Below are positions 25,211-33,748 of a DNA stretch of 64,000 nt, piece by piece (positions within the stretch are counted from its first letter, which is position 1; every line of letters starts with the position of its first letter). A program made the translations under genes and the position numbers. The stretch lies in the NCBI GenBank assembly GCA_016218915.1, contig JACRCQ010000079.1, positions 1 to 64,000 of the forward strand, in the 5' to 3' direction. The notes below the pieces were generated by a model that did no database searches, was not told where the DNA came from, and saw only the letters and a list, made by a program, of their open reading frames with translations. The stretch comes from Deltaproteobacteria bacterium. Lineage in GTDB: Bacteria; Myxococcota_A; Polyangia; Polyangiales; Polyangiaceae.

Positions 25211-27055
25211 CTACAACGAGCAGCAGCGGAATCCGGTGTCGTAGTAATTGAGCTTGCGCTTGAGCTGCGCGCCGTAGTCGCAGCGATCGGCGTTGTACGG
25301 ATAGTCGCAAGCGTCGTTGTTGACGCTGTTCCAGAAGCACGGGCGGAATGCTCCGCCGCGAATACGGCAGTAGTCATCCCCGCTCGCTGTTCCGTCGCAG
25401 GAGTCTTCCCACTCCCACACGTTGCCGCTCAGATCGAAGGTCCCCTGGTAGCTTGACTCCGAGGAGATGCACGCCGGCTTGGTCCCAACCTCGGTCGAAA
25501 CCCCTGAGGCGATATTGCAGTTGGTTCCGCTCGCGGTATTGCCGTAGGGCCAATGGTTGAGTCCACCGGCGGAGCAGGATGCGAACCACGCGTCATGGGT
25601 TGGGTCCATGTACAGGGCGTGGTCCGCGGGCCCGCCGCCGATCTTGCCGCAGAGCCTCTTGCCCACGCTCTTGCAGTAGGCATAGGCGTCGCACCATTCG
25701 ATGCAGACCTGGGGGTGCTTGCCGCAGCCGGTTCCTTGACAGACGCCCCCACCCGCCATGCAGGTGGCGTCCGGTGTGTAGCTCGAATTGGTTCCGCACA
25801 CCGCCGGCAGCCCGGTCGGGGCCGGGTTGGTCGCAAGCCACGCGGCATACTGGGCCCTTGTGACCTCGGTCGCGTCGATTGCGTGGTTTCCCGGCAATGC
25901 GACGAGCTTCGAGACGCACAGCATCTGCGACTGAGGCCCGAGCGCGCATTGCTCGAGAGCGCCGCAGGAGCTCGTGTCCTCCCATTTCGCCTTGGCATTG
26001 CACGTCTGATAGGAGGCCCCATTGCACTGATGGCTTCCAGGCGAGCATGCCCCGCAATAGGACATTGCCGCGTCCAAGAAGCATCCATACGTGCAGCTCT
26101 GCGAGTCCCAACCGTTGCGCCCTGCATTGCAGGTCATCAGGGAGAGATGATCGCCGCTGCACTGGTTCTGGCCCACGTCGCAGACGGGCGCGACGCACTG
26201 GCCGCCCGCCAACCCGTCTGCGCAGAGCTCTGGAGTCTCGCAGGTCGAGAGCAGCTCCCAGCCGTCGCGTCCTGCCTTGCACTTCTCCATTGCCTTCCCG
26301 GTACATTGCTTCTGATTCGTATCGCACACAGGCGCAGTGCATTGCCCTGTAGCGAGCCCGCTCTGGCACAGCTCCAGGGAGGCACACTGCCCGAGCGCGA
26401 CCCATCCGGTCTGGCTCGCATTGCACTTCTGCATGAACTGCCCGACGCACTGGTACTGGTCGACCGCGCAGGTCGGGCTCGCGCAAGACCCTGCATCTGC
26501 AGCCAGCCCATCGAGGCACAGGGCCGCAGACGCACAGGTCTCGGTGGGCTGCCAGGTCTCCGGAGTCCCGCCGCAGGTTTCGAGTTGCTTTCCCACGCAT
26601 CGGCGATCACCGATCACACAGGGCGGCCCGGCGTCGGCTCCTGCCTGTCCGCCGGAACCAGCAGCTCCTGCCGAGCCTGCTCCAGCTTCGACATCGCTGC
26701 CTGCGTCGGATCCTCCCAGCCCACCTGTGCCTGCAGTGCCAGCGGTCCCTGCGCTTCCCCCGGTTCCTGCTTTGCCTGCACTGCCGCCGGTGCTCGTGCC
26801 GCCGCTTCCGCCCATCCCCGCTTTTCCTGCGGAGCCGCCTTTGCCTGCTGTGCCTGCGGAGCCTGCTGTGCCGCCTTTGCCTGCGCTGCCTGCGGAGCCT
26901 GCTGTGCCGCCTTTGCCTGCGCTGCCTGCGGCGTTCCCGTCCGCGTCCCCGCCACCATCGACGATCGCCTCTTCGGATGGGAGACCACTCGAGCACCCCG
27001 CCGCGAGACAGCTGGCAGTCAGCAAAGCAGCGCTCACGAAGCGAAGGTGTGTCAT
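25211..27055 (-). CDS. Lipoprotein with Cys-rich repeats and C-terminal FGE-sulfatase (SUMF1-like) domain
   Basis: A 614-residue predicted lipoprotein. AGGAGA precedes ATG 27055 and the signal peptide ends in LAAGC. Residues about 35-140 are a Gly/Ala/Ser/Lys linker encoded by repetitive DNA. Residues about 140-385 hold six or so Cys-rich repeats of the form C-x2-GK-x-E-C-x-AG-x2-GW...C-x3-LC-x-DGLA-G-C. Residues about 395-614 form an FGE-sulfatase domain (ATEVTRAQYAAWL, FDLSGNVWEWEDSC, RIRGGAF, YDTGFRC). True FGEs oxidise a sulfatase Cys to formylglycine; secreted, linker-tethered versions like this are more likely binding domains. It lies divergent to the FHA/sigma-54-kinase cluster and resembles the lipoprotein at 35994-37355. 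Confidence 0.85.
   Translation of the reverse strand: MTHLRFVSAALLTASCLAAGCSSGLPSEEAIVDGGGDADGNAAGSAGKGGTAGSAGSAGKGGTAGSAGTAGKGGSAGKAGMGGSGGTSTGGSAGKAGTGGSAGTAGTAGTGGLGGSDAGSDVEAGAGSAGAAGSGGQAGADAGPPCVIGDRRCVGKQLETCGGTPETWQPTETCASAALCLDGLAADAGSCASPTCAVDQYQCVGQFMQKCNASQTGWVALGQCASLELCQSGLATGQCTAPVCDTNQKQCTGKAMEKCKAGRDGWELLSTCETPELCADGLAGGQCVAPVCDVGQNQCSGDHLSLMTCNAGRNGWDSQSCTYGCFLDAAMSYCGACSPGSHQCNGASYQTCNAKAKWEDTSSCGALEQCALGPQSQMLCVSKLVALPGNHAIDATEVTRAQYAAWLATNPAPTGLPAVCGTNSSYTPDATCMAGGGVCQGTGCGKHPQVCIEWCDAYAYCKSVGKRLCGKIGGGPADHALYMDPTHDAWFASCSAGGLNHWPYGNTASGTNCNIASGVSTEVGTKPACISSESSYQGTFDLSGNVWEWEDSCDGTASGDDYCRIRGGAFRPCFWNSVNNDACDYPYNADRCDYGAQLKRKLNYYDTGFRCCSL
26851..26931. repeat. 36-bp perfect tandem repeat inside the lipoprotein linker
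   Basis: The 36 bases at 26851-26886 recur exactly at 26887-26922, with a further 9-base partial copy. On the minus strand each unit encodes 12 residues of the Ala/Gly/Ser/Lys/Thr linker, so gain or loss of a unit keeps the frame. The DNA flanking it (about 26640-26850) is a degenerate version of the same pattern. The array can change length by slippage without breaking the gene. Confidence 0.85.
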
Positions 27056-27441
27056 GGCGAGTCTCCTGGTAAGGCCCCTCGAATTGGAGCTTTGGTCGAG
27101 CGCGGGGTGATCACCGATCGGTCAGCCCCTTGGACGCTCCAGTATCATGAAGCGTACCAAACCGAAACGAGCGGGGAGAATCGCGCCGTGCAAGCGAAAC
27201 AGGGCACTCGTGGGCGAAGACTCCCAAGAACGGACCTGGCGGCTTGGCTGTCCGGACAGCTCGTGTGCCTGTCCGGACTGCGCTCTGGAACGATGGTTGG
27301 CCCTGGTAGGGGCGTGGCTTTTCCATGGGGCGGGCCGCAGCAGCCCGGGCACAAACCGGTTGCCAGACCCGTCGAAATCACGGATCATCCGCCCGCGCTC
27401 GGGCTTGTTTGTCCGAGCGACGCATTTTTCCCGAGAATCCA
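27056..27441. other. 386-base divergent intergenic region
   Basis: Separates the FGE-domain lipoprotein (minus) from the FHA/sigma-54-kinase cluster (plus). No gene is supported. It contains the pair of palindromes annotated separately. I looked for a sigma-54 -24/-12 element (TGGC-x8-TTGC type) and found none that I would defend. Confidence 0.5.
27248..27280. promoter_or_regulatory. Two 12-bp palindromes 21 bp apart (candidate operator)
   Basis: CTGTCCGGACAG at 27248-27259 is a perfect 12-base palindrome. CTGTCCGGACTG at 27269-27280 repeats it with one mismatch in the last arm. Start-to-start distance is 21 bases, two helical turns, so two dimers could bind on one face of the DNA. The pair sits about 190 bases upstream of the lipoprotein start and about 160 bases upstream of the FHA-protein start. 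The binding protein is unknown; this is inference from symmetry and spacing. Confidence 0.45.
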
Positions 27442-28794
27442 ATGGCGAGTCAGACCTCCGGCCAGACGACGCACCCGGCCATGACAGCCGGACGCTCGGG
27501 TCTGCACGCGCCTGTCATGGCCTTGCAGTGGGTCTTCCCGTCGCCGGTTACCACGGTGGTTTCTACGGCGCCCAAGGTGCTGGGACGCGATGCCGCATGC
27601 GACACGGTCCTGGCCGGCAACGAGACCTCTCGCAAACACGCGGAAATCAGGCTTTATGGCCCGGTTCCGGTGATTCGAGACCTGTCGAGCCGCAACGGCG
27701 TCTTCGTCAACGGACTCCGGGTCGCTGAGTCCCCTCTGAAGCCGTCGGATGTCGTCCGTTTGGGCGACTGGATCGCCGTGCTGGTCGGACTGCCCTCCGC
27801 AGGAATCGACGCCACCTTCCGCTCGATTGTACCTGGATGGCACGGTGGGCCGACGCTGATGGAGTGTGTGGAGCCGGTTCGCCGGATCGCGCCCACGGAT
27901 CTGCCCATTACCATTCAAGGCGAGACCGGTGTGGGCAAGGAGGGACTGGCTCGCGCGGTTCATCTCTGGAGTGGAAGGACAGGCCCTTTCATTGCGGTCA
28001 ATTGCGCGGCATTGCCGGCGACCCTGGCTGAAGCGGAGCTCTTCGGGTACCGCAAAGGAGCGTTCACAGGAGCGGATCGCGCGGGGCTCGGATACTTTCG
28101 CGCTGCGCACACAGGCACGCTGCTCCTCGACGAGATCCAGGAGCTGCCAGCTGCGCTGCAGGCGAAGCTCCTGCGGGCGATCGAGCAGCGGGAGGTCGTG
28201 CCGCTGGGAGAGGCCCACCCTGTGCAGGTCGATGCGCGGCTCGTTGCGGCTACGCAGGAGTCGCTCGACGATGCGGTGCAGGAGCGTCGATTCAGGCTCG
28301 ACCTCAAGGCGCGCCTGGATGGATTGACCGTGGTGCTACCCCCGCTTCGGGAGCGTCGGGAGGACATTGCTCCCCTGTTCCTCTCCGTGTTGCGGGAGCA
28401 CAGCGGCGGCCACCCACCGTCTCTCGAGCCGAAGATGGTCGAGCAGCTGATTCTCTACGACTGGCCGCTCAATGTCAGGGAGATCGTGCTGCTCGCGAGG
28501 CGGCTTCTGGCCCTTCACAGCACGGAGCGGATGCTCACGCGCGCCCACCTGCCCGCGAGCATGGTAGACGGGCGAACGCGCGCCGCCGCCTCGGTACGCC
28601 CCAAAGCGGCTCGCTCGCCCACAGGCGACGAAGCTGCCTTCCAGGAGCTGGTCCAAGCGCTTCGCGACCATGGCGGGAATGTTGCACGCGCTGCAGCCGC
28701 TCTTGGAGTCTCGCGCGCCCGGGCGTACAGGCTCCTCGAGGCGAGACCCGATTTCGAGCTGAGCGCGATTCGAGCCGACGGAGACGAGAGATGA
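27442..28794 (+). CDS. FHA-domain sigma-54-dependent transcriptional activator
   Basis: A 450-residue cytoplasmic enhancer-binding protein. An FHA domain (about 30-110: LGRDAACDTVLAGNETSRKH, SSRNGVFVNG) replaces the usual receiver, so its signal is a phospho-Thr peptide. The AAA+ domain has Walker A GETGVGKE (about 160), an intact GAFTGA loop (about 206) that contacts sigma-54, and Walker B TLLLDEIQE (about 230). A Fis-type HTH closes the protein (NVARAAAALGVSRARAYRLL). It ends in a 4-base ATGA overlap with a Ser/Thr kinase gene, which is the obvious candidate for making the phosphothreonine it reads. Such FHA activators are typical of myxobacteria. The start is uncertain because no clear ribosome site precedes ATG 27442; ATG 27481 would still keep the FHA core. 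Confidence 0.9.
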   Translation: MASQTSGQTTHPAMTAGRSGLHAPVMALQWVFPSPVTTVVSTAPKVLGRDAACDTVLAGNETSRKHAEIRLYGPVPVIRDLSSRNGVFVNGLRVAESPLKPSDVVRLGDWIAVLVGLPSAGIDATFRSIVPGWHGGPTLMECVEPVRRIAPTDLPITIQGETGVGKEGLARAVHLWSGRTGPFIAVNCAALPATLAEAELFGYRKGAFTGADRAGLGYFRAAHTGTLLLDEIQELPAALQAKLLRAIEQREVVPLGEAHPVQVDARLVAATQESLDDAVQERRFRLDLKARLDGLTVVLPPLRERREDIAPLFLSVLREHSGGHPPSLEPKMVEQLILYDWPLNVREIVLLARRLLALHSTERMLTRAHLPASMVDGRTRAAASVRPKAARSPTGDEAAFQELVQALRDHGGNVARAAAALGVSRARAYRLLEARPDFELSAIRADGDER

Positions 28795-30287
28795 CGGATC
28801 CGAGCTGTTCCGTCTGCGGTAGCTCCCATCCCCCGGGAGCGCTGTGCTCTCCGCCGCCGGACGAGCGCGTGGGCACGATTCTCGAGGGCAAGTACGAGAT
28901 CGTGCGCGTCATCGGCGTCGGAGGCATGGGCAAGGTCTACGAGGGGCGCCACGCGCGGATCGGACGACGCGTTGCGATCAAGTTCCTGCTACCCCAGTTC
29001 GCCTCCCATCCCGAGATCGTCAGGCGATTCGAGAACGAGGCCCGTGCAGCCGGCAGCCTGGAGCATGAGAACATCGCGGTCGTCTACGACGTAGGGCAGA
29101 CCGACGACGGGGCCCGCTACCTTGTGATGGAGTTCCTCAAGGGCGAGGACTGCGATCATCTGCTGACCCGCGACGGGCCGCTTCCCGTGGTGCGCGCGCT
29201 CAACATCGTTCTCCAGGTGTGCCGTGGGCTCGATGCCGCCCATAGGGCCGATATCGTGCACCGTGATCTCAAGCCTGCGAATCTCTTCCTCACCAAGCGC
29301 GCGGATCGCACGGACCTGGCCAAGATCCTGGACTTCGGCATTGCAAAGCTTCGCACGCACGCTGGCGAGCCGGGCACGGCGACCGGCCTGGCGATGGGCA
29401 CGCCCCACTACATGTCTCCGGAGCAGGCGCGCGGCGACAAGAGCATCGATCACCGCACGGACATCTACGCCCTCGGGGTCATTCTCTACGAGCTGCTCTC
29501 CGGCCAGAAGCCCCACGCTGGCGACAGCTATCTGGAGGTCGTCTACAGCATCCTCACGCGCGAGGTGACACCCATCGAGTCGCTGCGCCAGGGGATGCCA
29601 GCTGGCTTGCCTGACGTGATCCGTCGCGCCATGAGCCTGGAGCCCTCTGCCCGGTACCAGACCGTTGCCGATCTCGGCGATGCATTGATTCCGTTTGCCG
29701 GAGGATCCATTCCGGCATTCCGTTCACAGGGCGCTGCCACTCCACCCGGCAATCCGCTCGGCGAAACCCTCGCGACCCCATCAGATCCGACCAGCGAAAC
29801 CCCGAAGACCTCGACGGCTCCGCCCGTGTCCCCAAGGACCAGGGTGTCGAGCTCGGACACCGGCGGCAAGACCCGCTGGGTGATCGGGATCGCTGCGGTC
29901 GCAATCCTCGGCGCAGCAGCGTTCGGCGTCCGCCACCGGCTCGTTTCGCGGTCCTCCCCGACAGCCACCGATGTGCAAGGCCTCGTGGCGTCTGCACCCA
30001 GCGTCTCCGCGGGCGCCTCATCCGAGTCGAGCGCTGCCCATGCTCCAACCGCCCCGCTGAGCTCGGCGACCGGACAGTCTGACGAGCGTCCGGACACCGG
30101 GGCGCAGACAGCGTCCGCATCAGCTCCGCGAAAGGACGCCAAGGATGCGGGAGCGGACGGCCGCAAGGCGGACGAGCCTCCTCGCCCTGCAGAATCCGCT
30201 TCCTCGGCAGCTCCGACGCCACCCGCTCCACCACGTCCGGCATCCCCAGGCGGCGCGGTCGACATCAACCGCGACCCCAGCTTCTGA
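28791..30287 (+). CDS. Membrane Ser/Thr protein kinase
   Basis: A 498-residue eukaryote-like kinase. A small Cys motif (CSVCGSSHPPGALC) opens the protein and may bind zinc. The kinase domain (about 28-285) has the glycine loop GVGGMGKVYEG, the ATP Lys in VAIKFL, the catalytic loop HRDLKPAN (about 158), DFGIAK and the activation-segment GTPHYMSPEQ. A single TM helix (about 362-382) leads to an Ala/Pro/Ser-rich segment outside the inner membrane, without PASTA repeats. GGAG upstream and the 4-base overlap with the FHA activator set the start. Expected partners are that activator and, downstream, the TPR/PEGA protein. Confidence 0.93.
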   Translation: MTDPSCSVCGSSHPPGALCSPPPDERVGTILEGKYEIVRVIGVGGMGKVYEGRHARIGRRVAIKFLLPQFASHPEIVRRFENEARAAGSLEHENIAVVYDVGQTDDGARYLVMEFLKGEDCDHLLTRDGPLPVVRALNIVLQVCRGLDAAHRADIVHRDLKPANLFLTKRADRTDLAKILDFGIAKLRTHAGEPGTATGLAMGTPHYMSPEQARGDKSIDHRTDIYALGVILYELLSGQKPHAGDSYLEVVYSILTREVTPIESLRQGMPAGLPDVIRRAMSLEPSARYQTVADLGDALIPFAGGSIPAFRSQGAATPPGNPLGETLATPSDPTSETPKTSTAPPVSPRTRVSSSDTGGKTRWVIGIAAVAILGAAAFGVRHRLVSRSSPTATDVQGLVASAPSVSAGASSESSAAHAPTAPLSSATGQSDERPDTGAQTASASAPRKDAKDAGADGRKADEPPRPAESASSAAPTPPAPPRPASPGGAVDINRDPSF

Positions 30288-30325
30288 GATGGCATGATCC
30301 CTGCTGACCGCCGAGGACGAAGAGC

Positions 30326-31324
30326 ATGAGACGCCACCTTGTTGTTGCATCCGTCCTGCTGACCGCGGCGCTGATCTCCGGCATCGCGCAGGGCGACGAC
30401 GCGCAGAAAGCGAGAGCGCGGGAGTACTTCAAGCATGCGGTGACACTCTTCGACGAGCGGCGGTTCGCAGACTCGCTCGTGGAGTTCGAGAAGTCCTACG
30501 CGCTCGTGCCCGTGTTCAGCACGCTCTACAACATCGGGCAGGTGCATGTGGCGCTCGGCCACCCTGTGGAAGCAGTGGACGCGTTCGAGAAGCACCTTGC
30601 ACAGGGCGGAACCGCTATCCCGGCTGACCAGCGCGCTCGCGTGGAGGCAGAGCTGGCAGCGCAGCGCAATCGCATCGGTGAGATCCAGATGAGCGTCCTG
30701 CCTGCAGGTGCTGAGCTGAGGATCGACGGCAAGGTCGTTGGCAAAGCCCCTCTATCCACGCCCGTCAAGGTTGCCGCTGGACATCATCGCGTGGAGGCGA
30801 TGCTCGAAGGGTACCGTTCGGTCGACAAGGAGGTTGACCTGCAAGGCAAGGGGCGTCTGGAGATCTCCTTCCAGCTGGTGTCGCTCCAATCCCCGCAAGA
30901 GCTGTCCCCAGCCCCTGCACCTCCTGCCGCGCCCACGGCCCGTCCTGCCCAGGTCGCTCCGGTTGCGGAATCGGGTTCTCCGCAGGATTCCAAGGGAAGC
31001 ACCCAGAAGATCGTTGGTTGGAGTCTCGCAGGCGTTGGACTCGTGGGAGCCGGCGTGGGAATCATCGTTGCCGTGACCGGCCAGTCGAAGCATCAGGATG
31101 CGCTTGATCAATGGTATAGCGGCGACCATCCGGGAGCCAATGACACCGAGTCCAAGGCGAACAGCCTGAAGACCGTGGGCGGGGTCACAATCGGGGCAGG
31201 CGCAGCGCTGCTCATCGGCGGCACCGTATTGCTGCTCACCGCCCCGTCATCGAGTCGCAGCGTGTCGATCGCGCCGTGGCTGTCGCCATCGGTTGCAGGA
31301 GCAGGATTGCGCGCTGCGTGGTGA
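30326..31324 (+). CDS. Exported TPR and PEGA-domain protein
   Basis: A 332-residue protein. A signal sequence (about 1-23) is followed by TPR-like helices (about 27-105: ARAREYFKHAVTLFDERRFADS, STLYNIGQVHVALGHPVEAVDAFEKHL), then a PEGA domain (about 118-185: VLPAGAELRIDGKVVGKAPLS, VEAMLEGYRSVDKEV). A Pro/Ala-rich spacer leads to two hydrophobic segments (about 231-253 and 281-303). PEGA is a small beta domain usually found at surfaces and in periplasmic regions of signalling proteins. It lies 38 bases after the kinase. The paralogue at 37355-38461 has the same TPR-PEGA-hydrophobic layout beside another kinase. Confidence 0.85.
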   Translation: MRRHLVVASVLLTAALISGIAQGDDAQKARAREYFKHAVTLFDERRFADSLVEFEKSYALVPVFSTLYNIGQVHVALGHPVEAVDAFEKHLAQGGTAIPADQRARVEAELAAQRNRIGEIQMSVLPAGAELRIDGKVVGKAPLSTPVKVAAGHHRVEAMLEGYRSVDKEVDLQGKGRLEISFQLVSLQSPQELSPAPAPPAAPTARPAQVAPVAESGSPQDSKGSTQKIVGWSLAGVGLVGAGVGIIVAVTGQSKHQDALDQWYSGDHPGANDTESKANSLKTVGGVTIGAGAALLIGGTVLLLTAPSSSRSVSIAPWLSPSVAGAGLRAAW

Positions 31325-31361
31325 GGCGGCACAAGCCGCGAACAGGAAAGGTTTGACTGCG

Positions 31362-32168
31362 ATGGGCCACTTTCCAAGGACCTGTGCGTCAGCGTGTGCG
31401 CTCATGATCGGCGTGCTGCTGATGGCTTCCCAGAGCCGGGCCGACGAGCGTTCGGCAACGCAGCCCGTGCCTCCGCCTCCTCCTCCCGTGCTCGTGCCTC
31501 CACCGCCCCCGATGCCCGCGCCGCCGACGCCGACGTACGTCGGTGCTCCAATGGCGCCGACCGCCGACGCACGTCCGGTTGCGCAGCAGGACGAGCGGAA
31601 AGCTCCCTACGAGCTGATTCCCACCGCGTTTACCTTTGAGATGGGGTGGGCTGGGCTGTATCCCAAGCCCGCAACGTCGGAGCGGCTCGGCATCGGCCGG
31701 GGCGATCTGTTCGTGATGGGGCTTGGCGCGGTCTTCTACGACATGCTGTCGATCTCCGGGGACTTCGGTATGGGAGAGTACAGCGATTCTCGCTCGTTCA
31801 GGGAGAGCACCAATGTCGGTACCCTCAGCAGTACGGCAACGGGCCTGTTCGGCTCTCTGTCCGCCGGAGTGCGTACGCCGCGCCTGATCTTCCACAAGTA
31901 CTTTGCCCTCACGGCAGGGGCGGATCTGGGGATCGCATCCGTGGGTGGATCCCGGGGTATCGAGAACTGCCAGAACTGCACGGATCAGAGCCTATCCATG
32001 GATGCTGGCCCGTTCTACGCGCTCCGGATTGCTGCTGGCCCGGCCTCCCGCGGCCTGTCGGATTGGAAGGCCCCGGTGCGGCTGGGCGGGCTCGGTATCT
32101 CCTATCGTCGCCCCCTTGGCAGCTCGGATCTGGACCACTGGCTGATGATCACCGTGGGGATCTATTGA
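31362..32168 (+). CDS. Exported Pro-rich protein of unknown function
   Basis: A 268-residue protein. ATG 31362, with GGAAAGG upstream, gives a signal peptide (CASACALMIGVLLMASQSRA). Residues about 35-75 are Pro-rich (PPPPPVLVPPPPPMPAPPTP). The rest, about 80-268, has alternating hydrophobic and polar residues with Gly and aromatics (FTFEMGWAGLYPKP, GDLFVMGLGAVFYDMLSISG, YFALTAGADLGIASVGG, FYALRIAAGPASRGL), consistent with an outer-membrane beta-barrel or a barrel-like domain, and ends in a typical aromatic-terminated strand (HWLMITVGIY). It lies 37 bases after the TPR/PEGA gene and is probably the last gene of locus A. No named family recognised. Confidence 0.75.
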   Translation: MGHFPRTCASACALMIGVLLMASQSRADERSATQPVPPPPPPVLVPPPPPMPAPPTPTYVGAPMAPTADARPVAQQDERKAPYELIPTAFTFEMGWAGLYPKPATSERLGIGRGDLFVMGLGAVFYDMLSISGDFGMGEYSDSRSFRESTNVGTLSSTATGLFGSLSAGVRTPRLIFHKYFALTAGADLGIASVGGSRGIENCQNCTDQSLSMDAGPFYALRIAAGPASRGLSDWKAPVRLGGLGISYRRPLGSSDLDHWLMITVGIY

Positions 32169-32174
32169 GTCGCC

Positions 32175-33452
32175 CTACTCGATCTTGCGCAACGCCGGGT
32201 GCATCAGCTGGATCGCAACCGCAAAGGCCAGCAGGATCGCTGCGCTGAGCCCCACAGTCCACGGCTCCCCAATCCTCTCCGCAACCGTTCCCATCCCAAG
32301 CGAGCCGAACGGAAGCAGCCCGAACATCATCAGCGAGTAGATGCTCGTGGTTCTCCCCCGTAGCCCATCGTCGGAGAGCGTTTGCACCAGCGCATTGGCG
32401 TTGTTGAAGAAGAAGGTGAGACCCACGCCGACTACCACGAGCGCGCCGAACGCCAACGGCAGCGTACGCGCGGTCGCAAACGCTGCGAGGGCGATCGGCA
32501 TCAGCAGCGAGCCCAGGGCGAGAAGCCGTCCGCTGCGGCGCTGACGGCCAAGCGATGCGATGTAGAGCGCGCCCGAGAGCGCACCCACGCCTCGTGCCGT
32601 CTGCAGCAGCCCGTTGGCCCGTGCATCGCCGTGCAGGATCTTCACAGCAAACGCAGGGAGAAGGGACACGTACGCAAAGCCGAGCATGGTGACCGCAGCT
32701 ACCAGGATCATGATGACCCGGATGGATTTGTGCCGGGCCACGTACACGAGCCCCTGGCGCAGGTCCGCGAGCGCCGAAACGCGTGGCGCGGCTGGTGGTG
32801 GAGCGCGAAGACGCATCGCAGCGAGCGCCCCGATCACGCCGAGGAACGAGACCGCGTTGCCTGTGAAGCACCACCCTGGTCCGAACGCCGCGTACACCAC
32901 GCCGCCCACGGCAGGCCCGATCACCACAGCCGCGTTGAACATGAGCGCATTGAGCGCGATGGCATTGCCGAGGTCCTGCCGATCTACGAGCTCGTTGACG
33001 AACGCCTGACGCACCGGTGCATCGAACGCGTTCGCCGTGCCCAGCACGGCTGCCACCACCACGAGCTGCCACGGACGGATCATCCCGGAGAAGACCAGCA
33101 CTGCGAGCAGGATGGCGCAGAGCATGAGCGCCACCTGCGATACGATGAGCATGGATCGCCTCGGCACGCGATCGGCGATCACGCCTGCCCACAGCATGAA
33201 GATCCACGTGGGCGCGCCTGCTGCAAATGCGACGTACCCGAGGTAGGCGGAGGAATGCGTGAGCTCGAAGACGAGGTAGCCGAGCGCGGTCGACTGCATC
33301 CAGGTACCCAGCAGCGAGAAGAGCTGGCCGATGAACCACAGTCGATAGTTCGGCTGTCCGAGGGCAACGAAGGTGCGCCGCCAACCCACTGGCTGGGAAG
33401 GTGCTTGCGGAGGTGAGGACTGCCCCTCCGGGCTCTCGAGCGCTTCGTTCAC
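32175..33452 (-). CDS. MFS transporter (EntS/MFS_3-like exporter)
   Basis: A 425-residue inner-membrane protein with twelve predicted TM helices. The first helix region NYRLWFIGQLFSLLGTWMQS and the loop between TM2 and TM3 (GVIADRVPRRSML, the MFS motif A) are typical of the EntS-like branch, whose members export small molecules such as siderophores or are uncharacterised. The cytoplasmic N-terminus is Pro/Ser/Gln-rich. It converges with the Pro-rich exported protein, the stops being six bases apart. No biosynthetic gene cluster lies beside it, so no substrate can be named. Confidence 0.9.
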   Translation of the reverse strand: MNEALESPEGQSSPPQAPSQPVGWRRTFVALGQPNYRLWFIGQLFSLLGTWMQSTALGYLVFELTHSSAYLGYVAFAAGAPTWIFMLWAGVIADRVPRRSMLIVSQVALMLCAILLAVLVFSGMIRPWQLVVVAAVLGTANAFDAPVRQAFVNELVDRQDLGNAIALNALMFNAAVVIGPAVGGVVYAAFGPGWCFTGNAVSFLGVIGALAAMRLRAPPPAAPRVSALADLRQGLVYVARHKSIRVIMILVAAVTMLGFAYVSLLPAFAVKILHGDARANGLLQTARGVGALSGALYIASLGRQRRSGRLLALGSLLMPIALAAFATARTLPLAFGALVVVGVGLTFFFNNANALVQTLSDDGLRGRTTSIYSLMMFGLLPFGSLGMGTVAERIGEPWTVGLSAAILLAFAVAIQLMHPALRKIE

Positions 33453-33572
33453 GGACGTGACCCGATAGCGCTACCCGCGCGCGGGCGCCAGCCCTGGCGC
33501 GCATCTGTCGTTGCTCGCAGACGCTCGGGGCACCGCGATCAGCGCGACATCGAGGTCGAAGAGATCGGTGCT

Positions 33573-33746
33573 TCAGCCGTGGCGCATCCACCAGCCTGCC
33601 AGGAACGCTGTGCGCAGCCCGGCTCGTTGTTGGCGATTGCCGTGCACCGCTTCTGCCGCATGCAGCTCGTGGATCCGCAGCACCGCGTCGATCGGAGCTT
33701 GCACGGATGCGCCAGCGAGCCACGTCTCGAAGCTAGGCATCTGCAT
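33573..33746 (-). CDS. Possible 57-residue small protein
   Basis: An ORF of 57 codons starting two bases after the stop of the kelch gene on the same strand (MQMPSFETWLAG...WWMRHG). Third codon positions are dominated by G and C, as in the surrounding genes, and the start is close enough for translational coupling. The product is hydrophilic with a short Trp-Trp C-terminus and no signal peptide. No family is recognised. It is the only candidate gene in the gap between the MFS transporter and the kelch gene. It could be chance, as high-GC DNA often has open frames of this size. Confidence 0.42.
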   Translation of the reverse strand: MQMPSFETWLAGASVQAPIDAVLRIHELHAAEAVHGNRQQRAGLRTAFLAGWWMRHG

Positions 33747-33748
33747 GG

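Noticed and set aside
25211..27055. Calling the FGE-domain lipoproteins true formylglycine-generating enzymes
   Set aside because: They are lipid-anchored with long linkers and Cys-rich repeats, no sulfatase gene is nearby, and the copper/catalytic Cys pair could not be verified by eye.
32149..33723. A 524-codon minus-strand frame overlapping the MFS gene in another frame
   Set aside because: It is Arg/Ala/Ser-rich without hydrophobic segments, while the alternative frame gives a clear 12-TM transporter.
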